From the NCBI RefSeq assembly GCF_000217955.3, contig NZ_AFOY02000004.1:372001-436000 (forward strand): 64,000 nucleotides of DNA, read 5' to 3'. Under the pieces are notes generated by a model, which saw nothing but the letters and a program-made list of their open reading frames with translations, made no database searches and had not been told where the DNA came from. Numbering within the stretch: the first letter of the stretch is position 1; each line of letters opens with the position of its first letter. This document shows, piece after piece, positions 8,878 to 17,820 of the stretch. A program made the position numbers and the translations under genes. This DNA comes from Pseudomonas fluorescens HK44. GTDB lineage: Bacteria; Pseudomonadota; Gammaproteobacteria; Pseudomonadales; Pseudomonadaceae.

Positions 8878-9516
8878 ATGATTCCCACTCAAGACTTAGT
8901 CGTGTTCGTTGCTGCCGCGCTGCTCATGGTACTCACGCCCGGGCCGAACATGATCTACCTGATTTCCCGCTCGATCTGCCAGGGCCGCAGGGCTGGCATC
9001 ACCTCTTTGCTGGGGGTGGTGGCGGGTTTCTTCGTGCATCTATTTGCCGCCGCCGCAGGTTTGACGGCAGTGTTCCTCGCCGTACCGATGGCTTATGAAG
9101 TGCTGAAGTGGGCCGGTGCGCTGTACCTGGGGTGGCTGGCCTGGCAAGCGCTCAAACCTGGGGCCCGCTCGCCGTTCGAGGCCCAGCAACTGCCGCCGGA
9201 CTCGTCGAAGAAACTGATCCTGATGGGGTTTCTCACCAGCGCCCTGAACCCGAAAATCGCGGTGTTCTACCTGTCGGTGTTTCCCCAGTTCATCAACCCC
9301 GAGCACGGTTCAGTGTTCACCCAGAGTATCGTCCTCGGGTTGACCCAGATCAGCGTAAGCTTTTCGGTCAACCTGCTGATTGCGCTGTTCGCCTCCGGGA
9401 TTGCCGCGTGGTTCGTCCACAACCCATTGTGGCTGGCGGTGCAGCGCTACTTTATGGGGTTTGTGCTGGCGGGGCTCGCGGTACGTTTAATGCTCGAGCA
9501 GCATCGTACCGCGTGA
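8878..9516 (+). CDS. LysE/RhtB-family amino-acid exporter
   Basis: A 212-residue inner-membrane protein with about six membrane helices. The signature [18 protein letters not shown] lies in the first helix region and is the hallmark of the LysE/RhtB translocators, which export amino acids or similar metabolites. [20 protein letters not shown] is the second conserved block. The frame is full length for the family. The decayed GntR/MocR-like gene beyond its terminator may once have controlled this or the next exporter. The substrate cannot be assigned. Confidence 0.85.
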   Translation: MIPTQDLVVFVAAALLMVLTPGPNMIYLISRSICQGRRAGITSLLGVVAGFFVHLFAAAAGLTAVFLAVPMAYEVLKWAGALYLGWLAWQALKPGARSPFEAQQLPPDSSKKLILMGFLTSALNPKIAVFYLSVFPQFINPEHGSVFTQSIVLGLTQISVSFSVNLLIALFASGIAAWFVHNPLWLAVQRYFMGFVLAGLAVRLMLEQHRTA

Positions 9517-9563
9517 TTTTTTGATCGTCCCCACGATCCAGGTGCACACCCTGTCTGCGATTT

Positions 9564-9602
9564 AAAAAAGCCCTGTCTCTCAATGAGAGACAGGGCTTTT
9601 TT
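9564..9602 (+). terminator. Terminator of the LysE-type gene
   Basis: A 17-bp perfect stem (first arm ends GCCCTGTCTCT, second begins AGAGACAGGGC) with a five-base loop is flanked by A-runs on the left and T-runs on the right. It sits 47 bases after the exporter gene. Because both flanks are suitable it can work in both directions. Confidence 0.85.
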
Positions 9603-9777
9603 CGGCGCTGTTCCCAACAAATCCTTCCCGGGAAAATCCGCGGCGAAAGCCGTTTTGTCGGAGATTGCGCCCCCGTCTTCGACGCCGCGCTGTCGCGCAG
9701 CAAACACGGTCCCGCTTCTGCCCGGAGGGCGAGCTGACTTGTCTGCAATAAGGGCCGCAGGACCTTCTTACGGTGAT

Positions 9778-10203
9778 GAATTCACCATTTTTGCCAGCGC
9801 TTCGGTCGAGCGCGCCCCGGACCGATCGCAGGCGGTCGTCGGGCATGCCGCAACCCAGCTGCACGACGCTGGCGCTTTGTTCGAAGCGCATCAGCTCCTG
9901 CACCATGTCCCACTGGGAAATGTCCACCGGCCGCAAGGTCGGGCGGCCCATCTACGACAGTTCCGGCATGCGTCGGCCGGTCGGCACGAAGTAACCGGAC
10001 TTGGGGCGCGGCATTGCCAGCCCCGAACATTCAAGTACGCGATAGGCCTGTTGCACGGTGGTCAGGCTGACGCGGTGTTCCTGGCTTAGCGTGCGCACAG
10101 AGGGCAGGCGCTCGCCTGGCCCATAAAGGCCCTGCTCGATGTGGCTGCTGAAGAATTCGGCGAGGTTCAGATGAGAGTCATGGCTCTGACTGTAGCGCGT
10201 CAT
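9778..10203 (-). pseudogene. GntR/MocR-type regulator, broken by a stop codon and truncated
   Basis: From the ATG at 10203 the frame gives a clear GntR winged helix-turn-helix (GLYGPGERLPSVRTLSQEHR, SLTTVQQAYRVLE, LAMPRPKSGYFVP). At 9952-9954 a TAG interrupts the frame. The same frame then continues with MGRPTLRPVDISQWDMVQEL and VVQLGCGMPDD, the linker that leads into the aminotransferase-like half of MocR/PdxR regulators. That half is absent: recognisable sequence ends near 9778. It is therefore dead twice over. Its neighbours are two LysE-type exporters, the kind of genes MocR proteins often regulate. Confidence 0.75.
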
Positions 10204-10224
10204 CTGTAGCTTAAGAAGCTACAG
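10204..10224. promoter_or_regulatory. Palindrome at the start of the MocR-like pseudogene
   Basis: Arms CTGTAGCTT and AAGCTACAG, separated by AAG, form a perfect 9+9 inverted repeat that directly abuts the start codon of the pseudogene. CTGTA/TACAG half-sites are usual for GntR/MocR regulators, so this is probably an autoregulatory operator that outlived its protein. A second regulator could still read it. Confidence 0.55.
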
Positions 10225-10645
10225 ATTGGACTTGTTTTGAAGTATTTTTCGCCAAAAAAAGCCAACTGTATTAAAAAAAATAGCCGGCGCTGTATCTGCA
10301 ATACACCCAGATACCTTGGGATGATAGTTCTCCTAGGGTGCACGAATGTCCAGTCAAGACGTTAGTCGCAAAATTCCAAGGCGGCACCCCATGTCTTGGG
10401 AAAAATCCTACAAATTCAGACGTCTGGCAGCAGCTTAGAACGCTTCCGGTACATGGTCAGCGATTACCAATGAGGATGAAGGCGGCATGACGGCAAGGAT
10501 GACACTCACTCCGCAGATGGCTGAAAAAGCCTGCCGTTGGACATCCGGCGGCTGGATTTGAACGAGCCATTTGGGGGCCTGGACGTGTCGGTCGACGTCC
10601 GTCGGCGCGGGACGCTGGAAGATTACCGTTGATAAGGGCGTGACG
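10225..10645. other. Intergenic region upstream of the second LysE-type gene
   Basis: About 420 bases with no convincing gene. The left third is AT-rich with A-runs (10253-10281) and should hold the promoter of the exporter at 10646 and of the former regulator. I see no riboswitch or sRNA that I can name. The open frame upstream of 10646 lacks a family match. Confidence 0.45.
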
Positions 10646-11269
10646 ATGCAAACCCTCGATTACTACTCGATCATTTTGTTTGTCATCGCCACCTGCGTCA
10701 CGCCGGGGCCTAACAACGTCATGTTGATGTCGTCGGGAGCGAACTTTGGCATCGGGCGCACGATGCGCCATGTGGCGGGGATCAACATCGGTTTTCCATT
10801 GATGCTGATTGCCGTCGGGGCGGGGGCCGGGGCGATTTTTCGACAGTACCCCAGGCTTCACGATGTGTTGCAGGTGGTGGGTGCGCTGTACCTGTTGTAC
10901 CTGGCCTACCAGATCGCCAGCGCGCCGACAGTGGACCTTAACGACAAGTCTGGAAAGCCCTTGGGCTTCACCCGTGCGGCATTGTTTCAGTGGGTCAACC
11001 CCAAGGCTTGGGTGATGGCGGTGGGTGCGGTGTTGACGTATACCTCGCCGGTCGATGCCTACGGTTTTCAGATTTTGCTGATCGCGCTGCTGTTCTTTTT
11101 GTTCGGCTCGCCGTGCTCGATGGTCTGGGTGTTTTTTGGGCAATACCTGCGGCGCTTCTTGACTCACCCGCAGCGTTTGAAGGCGTTCAATATCACCATG
11201 AGCCTGGTGCTGGTGGTGTCATTGATACCGGTATTGAAAAGCTTGCCGTTCGGCGAGTGGTGGTCTTGA
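10646..11269 (+). CDS. LysE/RhtB-family amino-acid exporter
   Basis: A 207-residue inner-membrane protein. FVIATCVTPGPNNVMLMSSG is the LysE/RhtB signature at the N-terminus, and ALFQWVNPKAWVMAVGAV is the second conserved block. About six hydrophobic segments are visible. The frame is open 25 codons further upstream, but MQTLDYYSIILF is where family similarity begins. It differs clearly from the exporter at 8878, so the two are distinct paralogues rather than a recent duplication. The transported amino acid is unknown. Confidence 0.85.
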   Translation: MQTLDYYSIILFVIATCVTPGPNNVMLMSSGANFGIGRTMRHVAGINIGFPLMLIAVGAGAGAIFRQYPRLHDVLQVVGALYLLYLAYQIASAPTVDLNDKSGKPLGFTRAALFQWVNPKAWVMAVGAVLTYTSPVDAYGFQILLIALLFFLFGSPCSMVWVFFGQYLRRFLTHPQRLKAFNITMSLVLVVSLIPVLKSLPFGEWWS

Positions 11270-11366
11270 AGGTGTTTATAAAAGCAAGAGTTACCGAGAC
11301 GCCAGTAGATGTGTTGGCGAAAGGGATTCCATGTATTGGCATGATGCCAAGAGGATGCTCGTTTAA

Positions 11367-11574
11367 ATGGCTATTTACGTTTTAGCGATCTCTGCCTTCT
11401 ATCACAACAGTGCTGCCGCCTTGGTGAAAGAGGGTGTCCCGGTTGCAGCTGCCCAGGAAGAACGTTTCACCCGCGTGCGGCACGATGCGGCATTTCCGGC
11501 CCAGGCGATTCAGTATTGCCCTGATGCCGAGGGTATTACCCTGGATGACCTGGAGGCCGTGGTCTTGTCGGCGC
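11367..11574 (+). pseudogene. Carbamoyltransferase (NodU/CmcH type), N-terminal stump
   Basis: The first 69 codons read MAIYVLAISAFYHNSAAALV, VAAAQEERFTRVRHDAAFP and LDDLEAVV. This is the unmistakable N-terminus of NodU/CmcH-family carbamoyltransferases, enzymes of about 550-600 residues that place carbamoyl groups on secondary metabolites or glycans. A Shine-Dalgarno-like AGAGGA precedes the ATG. The gene is cut at 11575 by the IS21-family element, and the remaining 85-90 percent is not on the other side of the insertion. Confidence 0.8.
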
Positions 11575-11733
11575 TGATTGAAAACTGACCCACCCTGCCG
11601 ATTGAAAATTGACCCAGGGCGGATTGCTGATTTGGCATCAGCAATTGTGGATAAGCTTAGCAGTCGTGTCCCGGTGGAAAAGGCATTAAGCCCCACCGCA
11701 TGTGGGCATGCGGCAGGGTATTTTCGGTGCGGA

Positions 11734-12552
11734 TCAAAACAACTCATCGTCCTCGGCACCATCCTCGTCTTTGCGCTTTCGTTCACGTGATTTGATCTTC
11801 GTCTGGGCGACCAAGCTGCTGTGTTGCAGGCGGTAGGACTCGTTGCCCGTTTCGACGATGTGGCAGTGGTGTGTCAGCCGATCCAGCAACGCCGTGGTCA
11901 TCTTGGCGTCACCAAACACACTCGACCATTCCGAGAAGCTGAGGTTGGTGGTGATCACCACGCTGGTGTGCTCGTACAGCTTGGACAGCAAGTGAAATAA
12001 CAGGGCACCACCGCTCTGACTGAAAGGCAAATACCCCAGTTCATCGAGTATCACCAGGTCTGTGCGTAACAGCCCTTGAGCGATGCGGCCCGTCTTGCCG
12101 TCGTACTTTTCGCGCTCCAGCAGATTGACCAGATCCACCGTGGAGTAGAAGCGCACGCGTTTGTGATGTGTCGTGATCCCGGACACGGCCAAGGCGGTGG
12201 CGAGGTGTGTTTTGCCTGTTCCAGGCCCGCCGATGAATACGACATTCTGCGCGGTATCGGTGAACTCCAGGTTGGACAGATCCCTGACCAAGCGAGCGTC
12301 TGCGCTGGAAGCGCTAAAGTCGAAGCCGGCCAAATCACGATGCATGGGGAGTTTGGCCATGTTCATCTGGTGGTTCACTGAGCGCACCGCTCGATCCGCA
12401 TGTTCTTGTTGGAGAAGATGCTCAAGTAGCCATTTCGACGAGGTCGTTGAGGCTTCGCCTTGCGAGGCCAGTTCTTCCCAGGCGCTGGCCATGCCATGCA
12501 GACGCAGTTCTTTGAGTTCCGCCATAAGATCACGCATTGCGAGTCTCCTCAT
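11734..12552 (-). CDS. istB: IS21 helper ATPase IstB
   Basis: A 272-residue AAA+ ATPase that helps the transposase choose target DNA. The Walker A loop [16 protein letters not shown] lies near residue 107 and [16 protein letters not shown] is the Walker B region. The start overlaps the end of istA by 23 bases, the usual IS21 arrangement for coupled translation. Full length with no frame disruption. Confidence 0.9.
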   Translation of the reverse strand: MRRLAMRDLMAELKELRLHGMASAWEELASQGEASTTSSKWLLEHLLQQEHADRAVRSVNHQMNMAKLPMHRDLAGFDFSASSADARLVRDLSNLEFTDTAQNVVFIGGPGTGKTHLATALAVSGITTHHKRVRFYSTVDLVNLLEREKYDGKTGRIAQGLLRTDLVILDELGYLPFSQSGGALLFHLLSKLYEHTSVVITTNLSFSEWSSVFGDAKMTTALLDRLTHHCHIVETGNESYRLQHSSLVAQTKIKSRERKRKDEDGAEDDELF

Positions 12553-14038
12553 CGGTGGTACGGAGCCGGTCGTAGCGTGCCGTATTGGCGACAGGCGCTA
12601 TCTTGAGTTGCAGGCTGGTTTCGGCGGACGGAGGGGCTGCTGTCGATGTCAGTCGAGCCAGGACATTCAGGATGTGGTCAGCACTCAAGCTGCCTGATTC
12701 AAGTACCAACTCCACAGCCACCAACACGGCATCGAGCCCGGCGATGGGGACAGCCGCCAGTACCTGCGTCATGATTCGATCACCATTGGTGTGACGCCTC
12801 AGACCGCGTTTTAGCAGTTGCAAAGGCTTCGGCAGATCAGCAAACGGAGCGCCATTGCGCAGCGCTCCGGGCTTGCGCTCGATAAGCGGGATGTAATGCT
12901 GCCAGTCGAAACTGACCTGATCTCGATCAAACAGGCGCTCGTGACTGGCAATCGTCGTTTCATCGGCGATGACAACCACCCGAGAAGGATACAGACGGCT
13001 GCTGACCCATTGGCCGACCCGCTCACACGGCACCGAATAGCGATTTCGCGCCACGCTGATCAGACAGGTGCTGGAGACCCGAACGGTGCGCTCGACGTAG
13101 CCATCAAAGGCAGTCGGCATGGGCATCATTTCCACCCGTTCCAGTTCCAGGACGTCCGCCACGGTCAGCCCGTTGTACTGCGGGTGCACCAGTTCGTCCC
13201 AGAGCGCACGGCAGCGTTGGCCGAGCCAGGCATTCAATTCCTCGAAGGTGTGGAACATGCAGTTTTGAGCATCGAGCCAGATGCGCCGTCGGCTGTCTTG
13301 GACGTTCTTTTCAACGATGCCTTTTTCCCAGCCGGAGGCCACGTTGCAGAAGTCCGGGTCGAACAGGTAGTGCGCGCACATCACGGCAAACCGGGCATTG
13401 ACCGTGCGCCCCTTACCCTTGTTGACCTTGTCGACAGCGGTCTTCATGTTGTCGTAGATGCCGCGACGCGGCACCCCACCTAACGCGCCAAACGAGCGGG
13501 TATGGGCATCGAACAACATCTCGTGGCCTTGGCTGGGATACGCAACCAACCAAAATGCGCGACTGGCGCACAGCTTCATATGGGAGACCTGGATGCGTCG
13601 GAACAGGCCGCCGATCAGCAGACCTTCTTCGCTCCAGTCGAATTGAAAGGCCTCCCCGAGTGCAAAGGTCAGCGGCACAAAGGCCCGTAAAGACTTGCCT
13701 TGCTCGCCGCGCCACGAGCGTATGAAGGCGGTGAGCTGGCTGTAGCCGCCGTCGTACCCCTCGGCCTTGATCTGTTCGAAGAGTGCTTTGGCACTTCTGC
13801 GATTGTGCTTTGCCCGAAACGAATCGGCCTTGAGCGCCTGCTCCAGCGTCTCGTGAAATGGACTGAGTTTGTTGAAGGTTGCGCACCGTTGGTACGCCGG
13901 CTGGGTGGCTTCGGGTGCTCTGACCCATTTTCGGATGGTGTTTCTCGACAGCCCGGTACGCTTGGCTATCTGGTGCAGCGAGAGCTTGTCGCGGAAGTAC
14001 ATCCGCCGGATTTTTCCCAACATTTCCATGCTGATCAC
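12530..14038 (-). CDS. istA: IS21 transposase IstA
   Basis: A 502-residue DDE transposase. An N-terminal helix-turn-helix ([20 protein letters not shown]) is followed by the rve-type catalytic core ([43 protein letters not shown] region) and a C-terminal domain typical of IstA. The GTG at 14038 is taken as the start because an AGGAG motif lies about 10 bases before it. An ATG three codons later is possible. No stop or shift interrupts it, so the element may still be mobile. Confidence 0.88.
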   Translation of the reverse strand: MISMEMLGKIRRMYFRDKLSLHQIAKRTGLSRNTIRKWVRAPEATQPAYQRCATFNKLSPFHETLEQALKADSFRAKHNRRSAKALFEQIKAEGYDGGYSQLTAFIRSWRGEQGKSLRAFVPLTFALGEAFQFDWSEEGLLIGGLFRRIQVSHMKLCASRAFWLVAYPSQGHEMLFDAHTRSFGALGGVPRRGIYDNMKTAVDKVNKGKGRTVNARFAVMCAHYLFDPDFCNVASGWEKGIVEKNVQDSRRRIWLDAQNCMFHTFEELNAWLGQRCRALWDELVHPQYNGLTVADVLELERVEMMPMPTAFDGYVERTVRVSSTCLISVARNRYSVPCERVGQWVSSRLYPSRVVVIADETTIASHERLFDRDQVSFDWQHYIPLIERKPGALRNGAPFADLPKPLQLLKRGLRRHTNGDRIMTQVLAAVPIAGLDAVLVAVELVLESGSLSADHILNVLARLTSTAAPPSAETSLQLKIAPVANTARYDRLRTTDEETRNA

Positions 14039-14135
14039 CCTGTGTTCTCCTGCTCGGAAAGCGAGCAGAAGCAGTTGAACACCTGGGTCAGTTTTCAGTC
14101 GGCAGAACAGCCTTTACTGGGTCAGTTTTCGGTCA

Positions 14136-14231
14136 GCGGCAACACAGAGGGCGCCAAAGGTCAGTCGTTACCGGCGCCTGACTGGCTTTGTCTTCGGTAT
14201 GGATTTGCATTTTCTTCACGGAGTTGGTCAT
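14136..14231 (-). pseudogene. Hsp20 small heat-shock protein, N-terminal stump
   Basis: On the minus strand an ATG at 14229-14231, preceded by a strong AGGAGG, opens MTNSVKKMQIHTEDK followed by TTDLWRPL. This matches the beginning of Pseudomonas Hsp20-family proteins, in which DLWRPxxSLRREVDRLF follows. The match ends at the border of the IS21-family element, and the alpha-crystallin domain is missing. It begins 3 bases after the stop of the 128-residue gene upstream, so the two formed an operon. Confidence 0.65.
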
Positions 14232-14233
14232 TT

Positions 14234-14620
14234 TCAGCTTTCCTCCTGGTTGAGTCCCGAAGTGGGCCGCGAGCATCCCGCTTCCAGGCGCCGATAGGTG
14301 GCAATATCTGTCAGGCAGAGCATTTTCCTGCCATCGCTGAGCTCAATCCAGAACGTTACTTCTGCATCAGCCCGGGTCATGGCGGTGTCTGTCACGGACC
14401 AAGTGGGTGCTAAAGCCATCGCAGCGGCCAAGCCCATTCCGGAAGGGCATTGTGTCAGCGCGATCGGGGTTTGGTTGACGACGTTGATATGTTTGATATC
14501 GGTAACCGGGACATTGATACCAGGCCACGGATAGAGCGCTGTCTCGATACTGACAACACCGGATTCGTACGCCCCCACTCCATGAAGAAAATCACCAGCT
14601 AGAACATTAATTTTAGCCAT
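14234..14620 (-). CDS. Hypothetical protein, 128 residues
   Basis: The frame begins MAKINVLAGDFLHGVGAYES, is preceded by a good Shine-Dalgarno (GGGAGGA) and ends SGLNQEES. It contains VTFWIELSDGRKMLCLTDIA, which looks like a beta-strand pair, and no signal peptide or membrane segment. I do not recognise a named family. The hsp20 stump starts 3 bases after its stop, so the protein may have been co-expressed with a small chaperone. It appears complete. Confidence 0.6.
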   Translation of the reverse strand: MAKINVLAGDFLHGVGAYESGVVSIETALYPWPGINVPVTDIKHINVVNQTPIALTQCPSGMGLAAAMALAPTWSVTDTAMTRADAEVTFWIELSDGRKMLCLTDIATYRRLEAGCSRPTSGLNQEES

Positions 14621-15009
14621 GTGGAAATCCTCCCGACATCTGTTGCATCAGGGATTATTGATGTTTTGTGATGACCGCGACGGCAGCCCATTTGACGCAG
14701 GGCATCGCAACCCGGCTCGCCACCAAACGTCAACAGATCCAGAATATTCCACGCCCCAAAAAGGGGCGCGTCAATGACTCTGCGACGAAATACTGTTGAT
14801 CTGATGTCGGGGGAAGGAGGCAGAAATTGAAACCGGGATGACGCCTTGTGAATGTCTATGTGTCAATCACGCTCACACTGTCTTGTTCGATCCCTCCCCT
14901 GACTCCCAATGCAGTCAAGGGGGGTATTTTGATGGTTGAAAAAAGATTGGGGGCGTCATTTTGGGGCTTTATAGGGCAGAACCCCGTGAGGACAAGGGAG
15001 CGTCATGCG
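14621..15009. other. Intergenic region
   Basis: About 390 bases between two leftward genes. A short hairpin (GCCCC-AAAAA-GGGGC) lies at about 14753-14767, within the probable leader of the 128-residue gene. No coding frame is convincing. The promoter of the 14234-14620 gene should be here. Confidence 0.4.
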
Positions 15010-15375
15010 CTAATAACCGCCACCGCCCATCCCGCCGCCCATGCCGCTGGATGGCTCTCTGGCCTTTTGCTGCACATGACTCCATTCCGCGCACGTCATA
15101 AAGCTCTTGTGGTCGACTTTGCCTCGACCATCAAAACTGACATTGAACGTGTGCTTTTGGTCAGCTTGCGCAAGCATATAGTCAAAACAGGTGCCGGGCT
15201 CGACGGTGCGATCACTGATTGATAAAGGCTTGCCGCCGATTTGCTGGACTTGATCCTTGCTCATGCCCATTTCTACCTTTGCGACCAGCGGTTGCTCTCG
15301 ATAGACCGATGTCTCGGAGCTGCATCCAGCCACCGCGGACAGCACGACGACCAGTGCGAATACAGGGGTGTTCAT
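15010..15375 (-). CDS. osmE: OsmE-like outer-membrane lipoprotein
   Basis: A 121-residue lipoprotein. The signal peptide MNTPVFALVVVLSAVAGC has its lipobox cysteine at residue 18. The mature part carries the SmpA/OmlA-like fold (VEMGMSKDQVQQIGGKPLS, YMLAQADQKHTFNVSFDGRG) and ends in a glycine-rich tail (GMGGGMGGGGY). OsmE homologues are induced by high osmolarity and sit in the outer membrane. The frame is open 28 codons upstream, but only the ATG at 15375 yields a lipoprotein signal. Assignment to OsmE rests on recalled similarity. Confidence 0.75.
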   Translation of the reverse strand: MNTPVFALVVVLSAVAGCSSETSVYREQPLVAKVEMGMSKDQVQQIGGKPLSISDRTVEPGTCFDYMLAQADQKHTFNVSFDGRGKVDHKSFMTCAEWSHVQQKAREPSSGMGGGMGGGGY

Positions 15376-15684
15376 GACAGGGCTCCCGAAAGTGAGTGTC
15401 GTGAAGAAACTCTTGGGTGCATCAATAAAAGTAAAGTCGAGTTCGGCGGTGCACGCCAAATATCCTCAGGGCTGAGGCATTGGTGTGCGAGGGAAGAGCA
15501 GATAACAGAAAGCCCACGCGTGGCGGGGTTTGCGAAAAGGAGCAGAGCGACTTTCAGAAACGTACGAAAACGTTCCTTTTCGATAGATTTGTTCTCAATT
15601 ATGCAACAGTGCGTTCTCTTAATTACGCTGGATGTCTACCCGGCCTCGCGTTACATTTGCCACATTTTATTGCAGGGAACAATT
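15376..15684. other. Divergent promoter region
   Basis: About 310 bases between the leftward osmE-like gene and the rightward lipoprotein gene. Nothing but promoter sequence is expected. No palindrome, RNA gene or credible frame was recognised. Confidence 0.4.
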
Positions 15685-16020
15685 ATGCGAGTTTTGATAG
15701 GTGCGCTTGCAGTTGCAGCGTTGGCGGGGTGCTCTTTGCCGGCCTCTTTGGTGCCGGGTGAACCGAATGTCAGCGAGATCACTGCCAAGGTTCCCAAGGA
15801 TTACGCCCAGTGCGTTCTGCCGGCCTGGCAGCGCGAGATCCCTAAAACCACCCAGACTACGATTTCAAACGGCTACAGGATTACTGCGCCAAGCGTAGTG
15901 ACGGCCGATGAGACGCTGGATATCGTGAAGTACAAGAATGGGAGCCGCATATCGCTGTATCAAGGCCCGCCGTGGGCCAAATCCCGCGCTCTGATGAAGT
16001 CGGTGCACGACTGTTTGTAA
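15685..16020 (+). CDS. Hypothetical lipoprotein
   Basis: A 111-residue protein beginning MRVLIGALAVAALAGCSLPA, with a lipobox cysteine at residue 16. The mature part (AKVPKDYAQCVLPAWQREIP, GYRITAPSVVTADETLDIVK) resembles small Pseudomonas lipoproteins of unknown role. A GCAGGGAA motif lies before the ATG. Two cysteines in the mature part could pair. The frame is open further upstream but without a signal sequence, so this start is chosen. Confidence 0.6.
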   Translation: MRVLIGALAVAALAGCSLPASLVPGEPNVSEITAKVPKDYAQCVLPAWQREIPKTTQTTISNGYRITAPSVVTADETLDIVKYKNGSRISLYQGPPWAKSRALMKSVHDCL

Positions 16021-16176
16021 TTCATGCCTTATGAATTGACGTTGGAGTGATGCGGGATGCGCGCACCGCTGCTTTGGCTGGCTGTTCTGGTCACGATTGT
16101 TTATTGATTGCCTGCCCGCCCGCTTGTCAAAAAGTCGGGTCGAAGGGGATGACCTGATGTCGTCCCCTCAAAACAC

Positions 16177-16755
16177 TTATAGATGCAACCACGCCAGCGA
16201 ACCCAACACGATACTAATGCCCGCTGCACTGTACGCAACCCGTTTCAGCCATTCCTTGCGCGTCAACAAGGTGATTGCCGCCAGCGATATGGCAATCTGA
16301 ATCGCCGTCATTGCCTGCGCCCAGCGGTGATGCTGGTGCAATACCAATTCTGATTTTGCATCCCACGCGCGAGCTTCTGCTTCGAGTTCTTCCGCTTTCT
16401 TGCGCACTGCTTCTTTTTCGGTCTTGTAGCGTTGCGCTTCGGCGGTGTAGTGCGCGGCGTCGAGGCCGGGAATGTGAATCGCCAGTTCAGAGAGGTTTTG
16501 TCGGCTGGATTTAGCCTGGTAGTAATTCCACTCGTTGGAGGCTTCGGTTTTCTTGATGGCGGCGTTGTTCTTGTCCATGGCCGCTTCGCTTTCCGTGGAA
16601 CCCGCCTGGTAGCTGAGCATGGCACCGATGGTTGCCATGATCGCCGTCATCACCGCTATCTTGCTGGCGAAACTGTCCCCGCGGGCATGGGCGTGTTCGG
16701 TCGTGTGTTCCAGATGCTTTTCGTGCGGGCTGGGGACTTCGAAGTCTTCAGTCAT
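16177..16755 (-). CDS. DUF4337 membrane protein
   Basis: A 192-residue protein starting MTEDFEVPSPHEKHLEHTTE. It has an N-terminal membrane helix (KIAVMTAIMATIGAMLSYQA), a long charged alpha-helical middle likely to form a coiled coil (AEAQRYKTEKEAVRKKAEEL), and two C-terminal helices (AMTAIQIAISLAAITLL; AYSAAGISIVLGSLAWL). This layout matches the DUF4337 family, whose function is unknown. The start follows 29 bases after the LysR stop, so the two may be transcribed together. Confidence 0.75.
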   Translation of the reverse strand: MTEDFEVPSPHEKHLEHTTEHAHARGDSFASKIAVMTAIMATIGAMLSYQAGSTESEAAMDKNNAAIKKTEASNEWNYYQAKSSRQNLSELAIHIPGLDAAHYTAEAQRYKTEKEAVRKKAEELEAEARAWDAKSELVLHQHHRWAQAMTAIQIAISLAAITLLTRKEWLKRVAYSAAGISIVLGSLAWLHL

Positions 16756-16784
16756 GGCTGTGAGTCTGCAGGAGGGAATGGGTA

Positions 16785-17726
16785 TCAAATTGTAACTGGA
16801 GTGGATGCCGAAGGCGCTATTTCAATCATCCTGCCATCCGGATTTGCATATTGCTGCAACCCTTCCACCAACGCGTCGAAGGCCGCGCGGCATCGCGGGC
16901 TATTGCGCAAGTCCTCGTGCATGGTGACCCAGGTTTCCAGTCCCAGCGAAAACGACGTCGACAGCACGCGTTGCAATGCTGCATCGTGCTTGGCCAGCGG
17001 AACCTGGCAAAACCCGATACCGGCCCCCGCGCGTATCAATGCTAACTGCGCCAGATCGCTGTCGCTGCTCAGTGAGAAGAGCTGGCGGTCAATGCCTTTG
17101 ATGGACTTGCTGATGCTGCGGATAAAGGCGTTCGGCTGGTCGTAGCCGATGATCGAATGGCCGGCCAGTTCGTTGAGGTCGCGCGGCATGCCATGTTGGC
17201 TCAAATACTCGGCGTGCGCATGCAGCCCGAGTTCGATCTGACCGATCCGCCGCGCCACGAGTTGCTCTTGCCGGGGGCGCATCATTCGCACGGCGATGTC
17301 GGCTTCGAGCTGCAAGAGATCGACCACGCGATTAGTCAGCACGAGTTCAACTTTCAACGCCGGGTGTTGCTGGCGAAGCCGGGTGATGATGGGCGGCAAC
17401 ACTTCGACGCCAATCACGTCGCTGGCTGAAATACGGACAATCCCGTGTACAGCCGCGCCCTGACTTGAGGCGGCTCGCTCAATCGAGGCCGCTGTATTTT
17501 CCATGGTTTGTGCGTGGGCGCGCAGGGTCAGTGCCACTTCGGTGGGCATCAGCCCTGTTTGTGATCGCGTAAACAAAACAACACCCAGCGCTTTTTCGAG
17601 CGCAGCGATGTGCCGGCCGACCGTTGGCTGTGTGATGCCGAGCAAGCGCGCCGCGCCCGACAGCGATCCTTCGTTGAGTACACCCAGGAAGGATCGATAG
17701 AGCTCCCAAGCAATATTTGATGCCAT
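16785..17726 (-). CDS. LysR-family transcriptional regulator
   Basis: A 313-residue regulator. The N-terminal helix-turn-helix is at about residues 8-65 (FLGVLNEGSLSGAARLLGIT, RHIAALEKALGVVLFTRS) and is followed by a substrate-binding domain with DVIGVEVLPPIITRLRQQHP. It is divergent from the NAD-binding epimerase-like gene at 17821 with 94 bases between the start codons, the classic arrangement in which a LysR protein controls its neighbour. The effector is unknown. Confidence 0.87.
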   Translation of the reverse strand: MASNIAWELYRSFLGVLNEGSLSGAARLLGITQPTVGRHIAALEKALGVVLFTRSQTGLMPTEVALTLRAHAQTMENTAASIERAASSQGAAVHGIVRISASDVIGVEVLPPIITRLRQQHPALKVELVLTNRVVDLLQLEADIAVRMMRPRQEQLVARRIGQIELGLHAHAEYLSQHGMPRDLNELAGHSIIGYDQPNAFIRSISKSIKGIDRQLFSLSSDSDLAQLALIRAGAGIGFCQVPLAKHDAALQRVLSTSFSLGLETWVTMHEDLRNSPRCRAAFDALVEGLQQYANPDGRMIEIAPSASTPVTI

Positions 17727-17820
17727 GCATAAATGTATAGCGTCACGCTGATCTTCTGCAATTTATCTATAGCCTCCATTCGCTCAGGATCAAGCCCTCT
17801 ATAACCTTGAGGTGTCGGGC

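Larger units (their letters stand above)
11575..14135. mobile_element. IS21-family insertion sequence
   Basis: An apparently intact element of about 2.56 kb with istA and istB on the minus strand. The left end TGATTGAAAACTGACCCA and the right end TGGGTCAGTTTTCGGTCA are inverted copies with two mismatches. A second inner copy of the motif lies near each end (about 11599 and 14082), the multiple terminal repeats usual for IS21. No clear target duplication is visible. The flanks belong to two unrelated genes (carbamoyltransferase left, hsp20 right), so DNA next to the element has been lost after insertion. Confidence 0.85.

Noticed and set aside
10280..10570. Riboswitch upstream of the LysE-type gene
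   Set aside because: I could not match the sequence to lysine, guanidine or yybP-type consensus features. Short repeats there do not form a clear aptamer.
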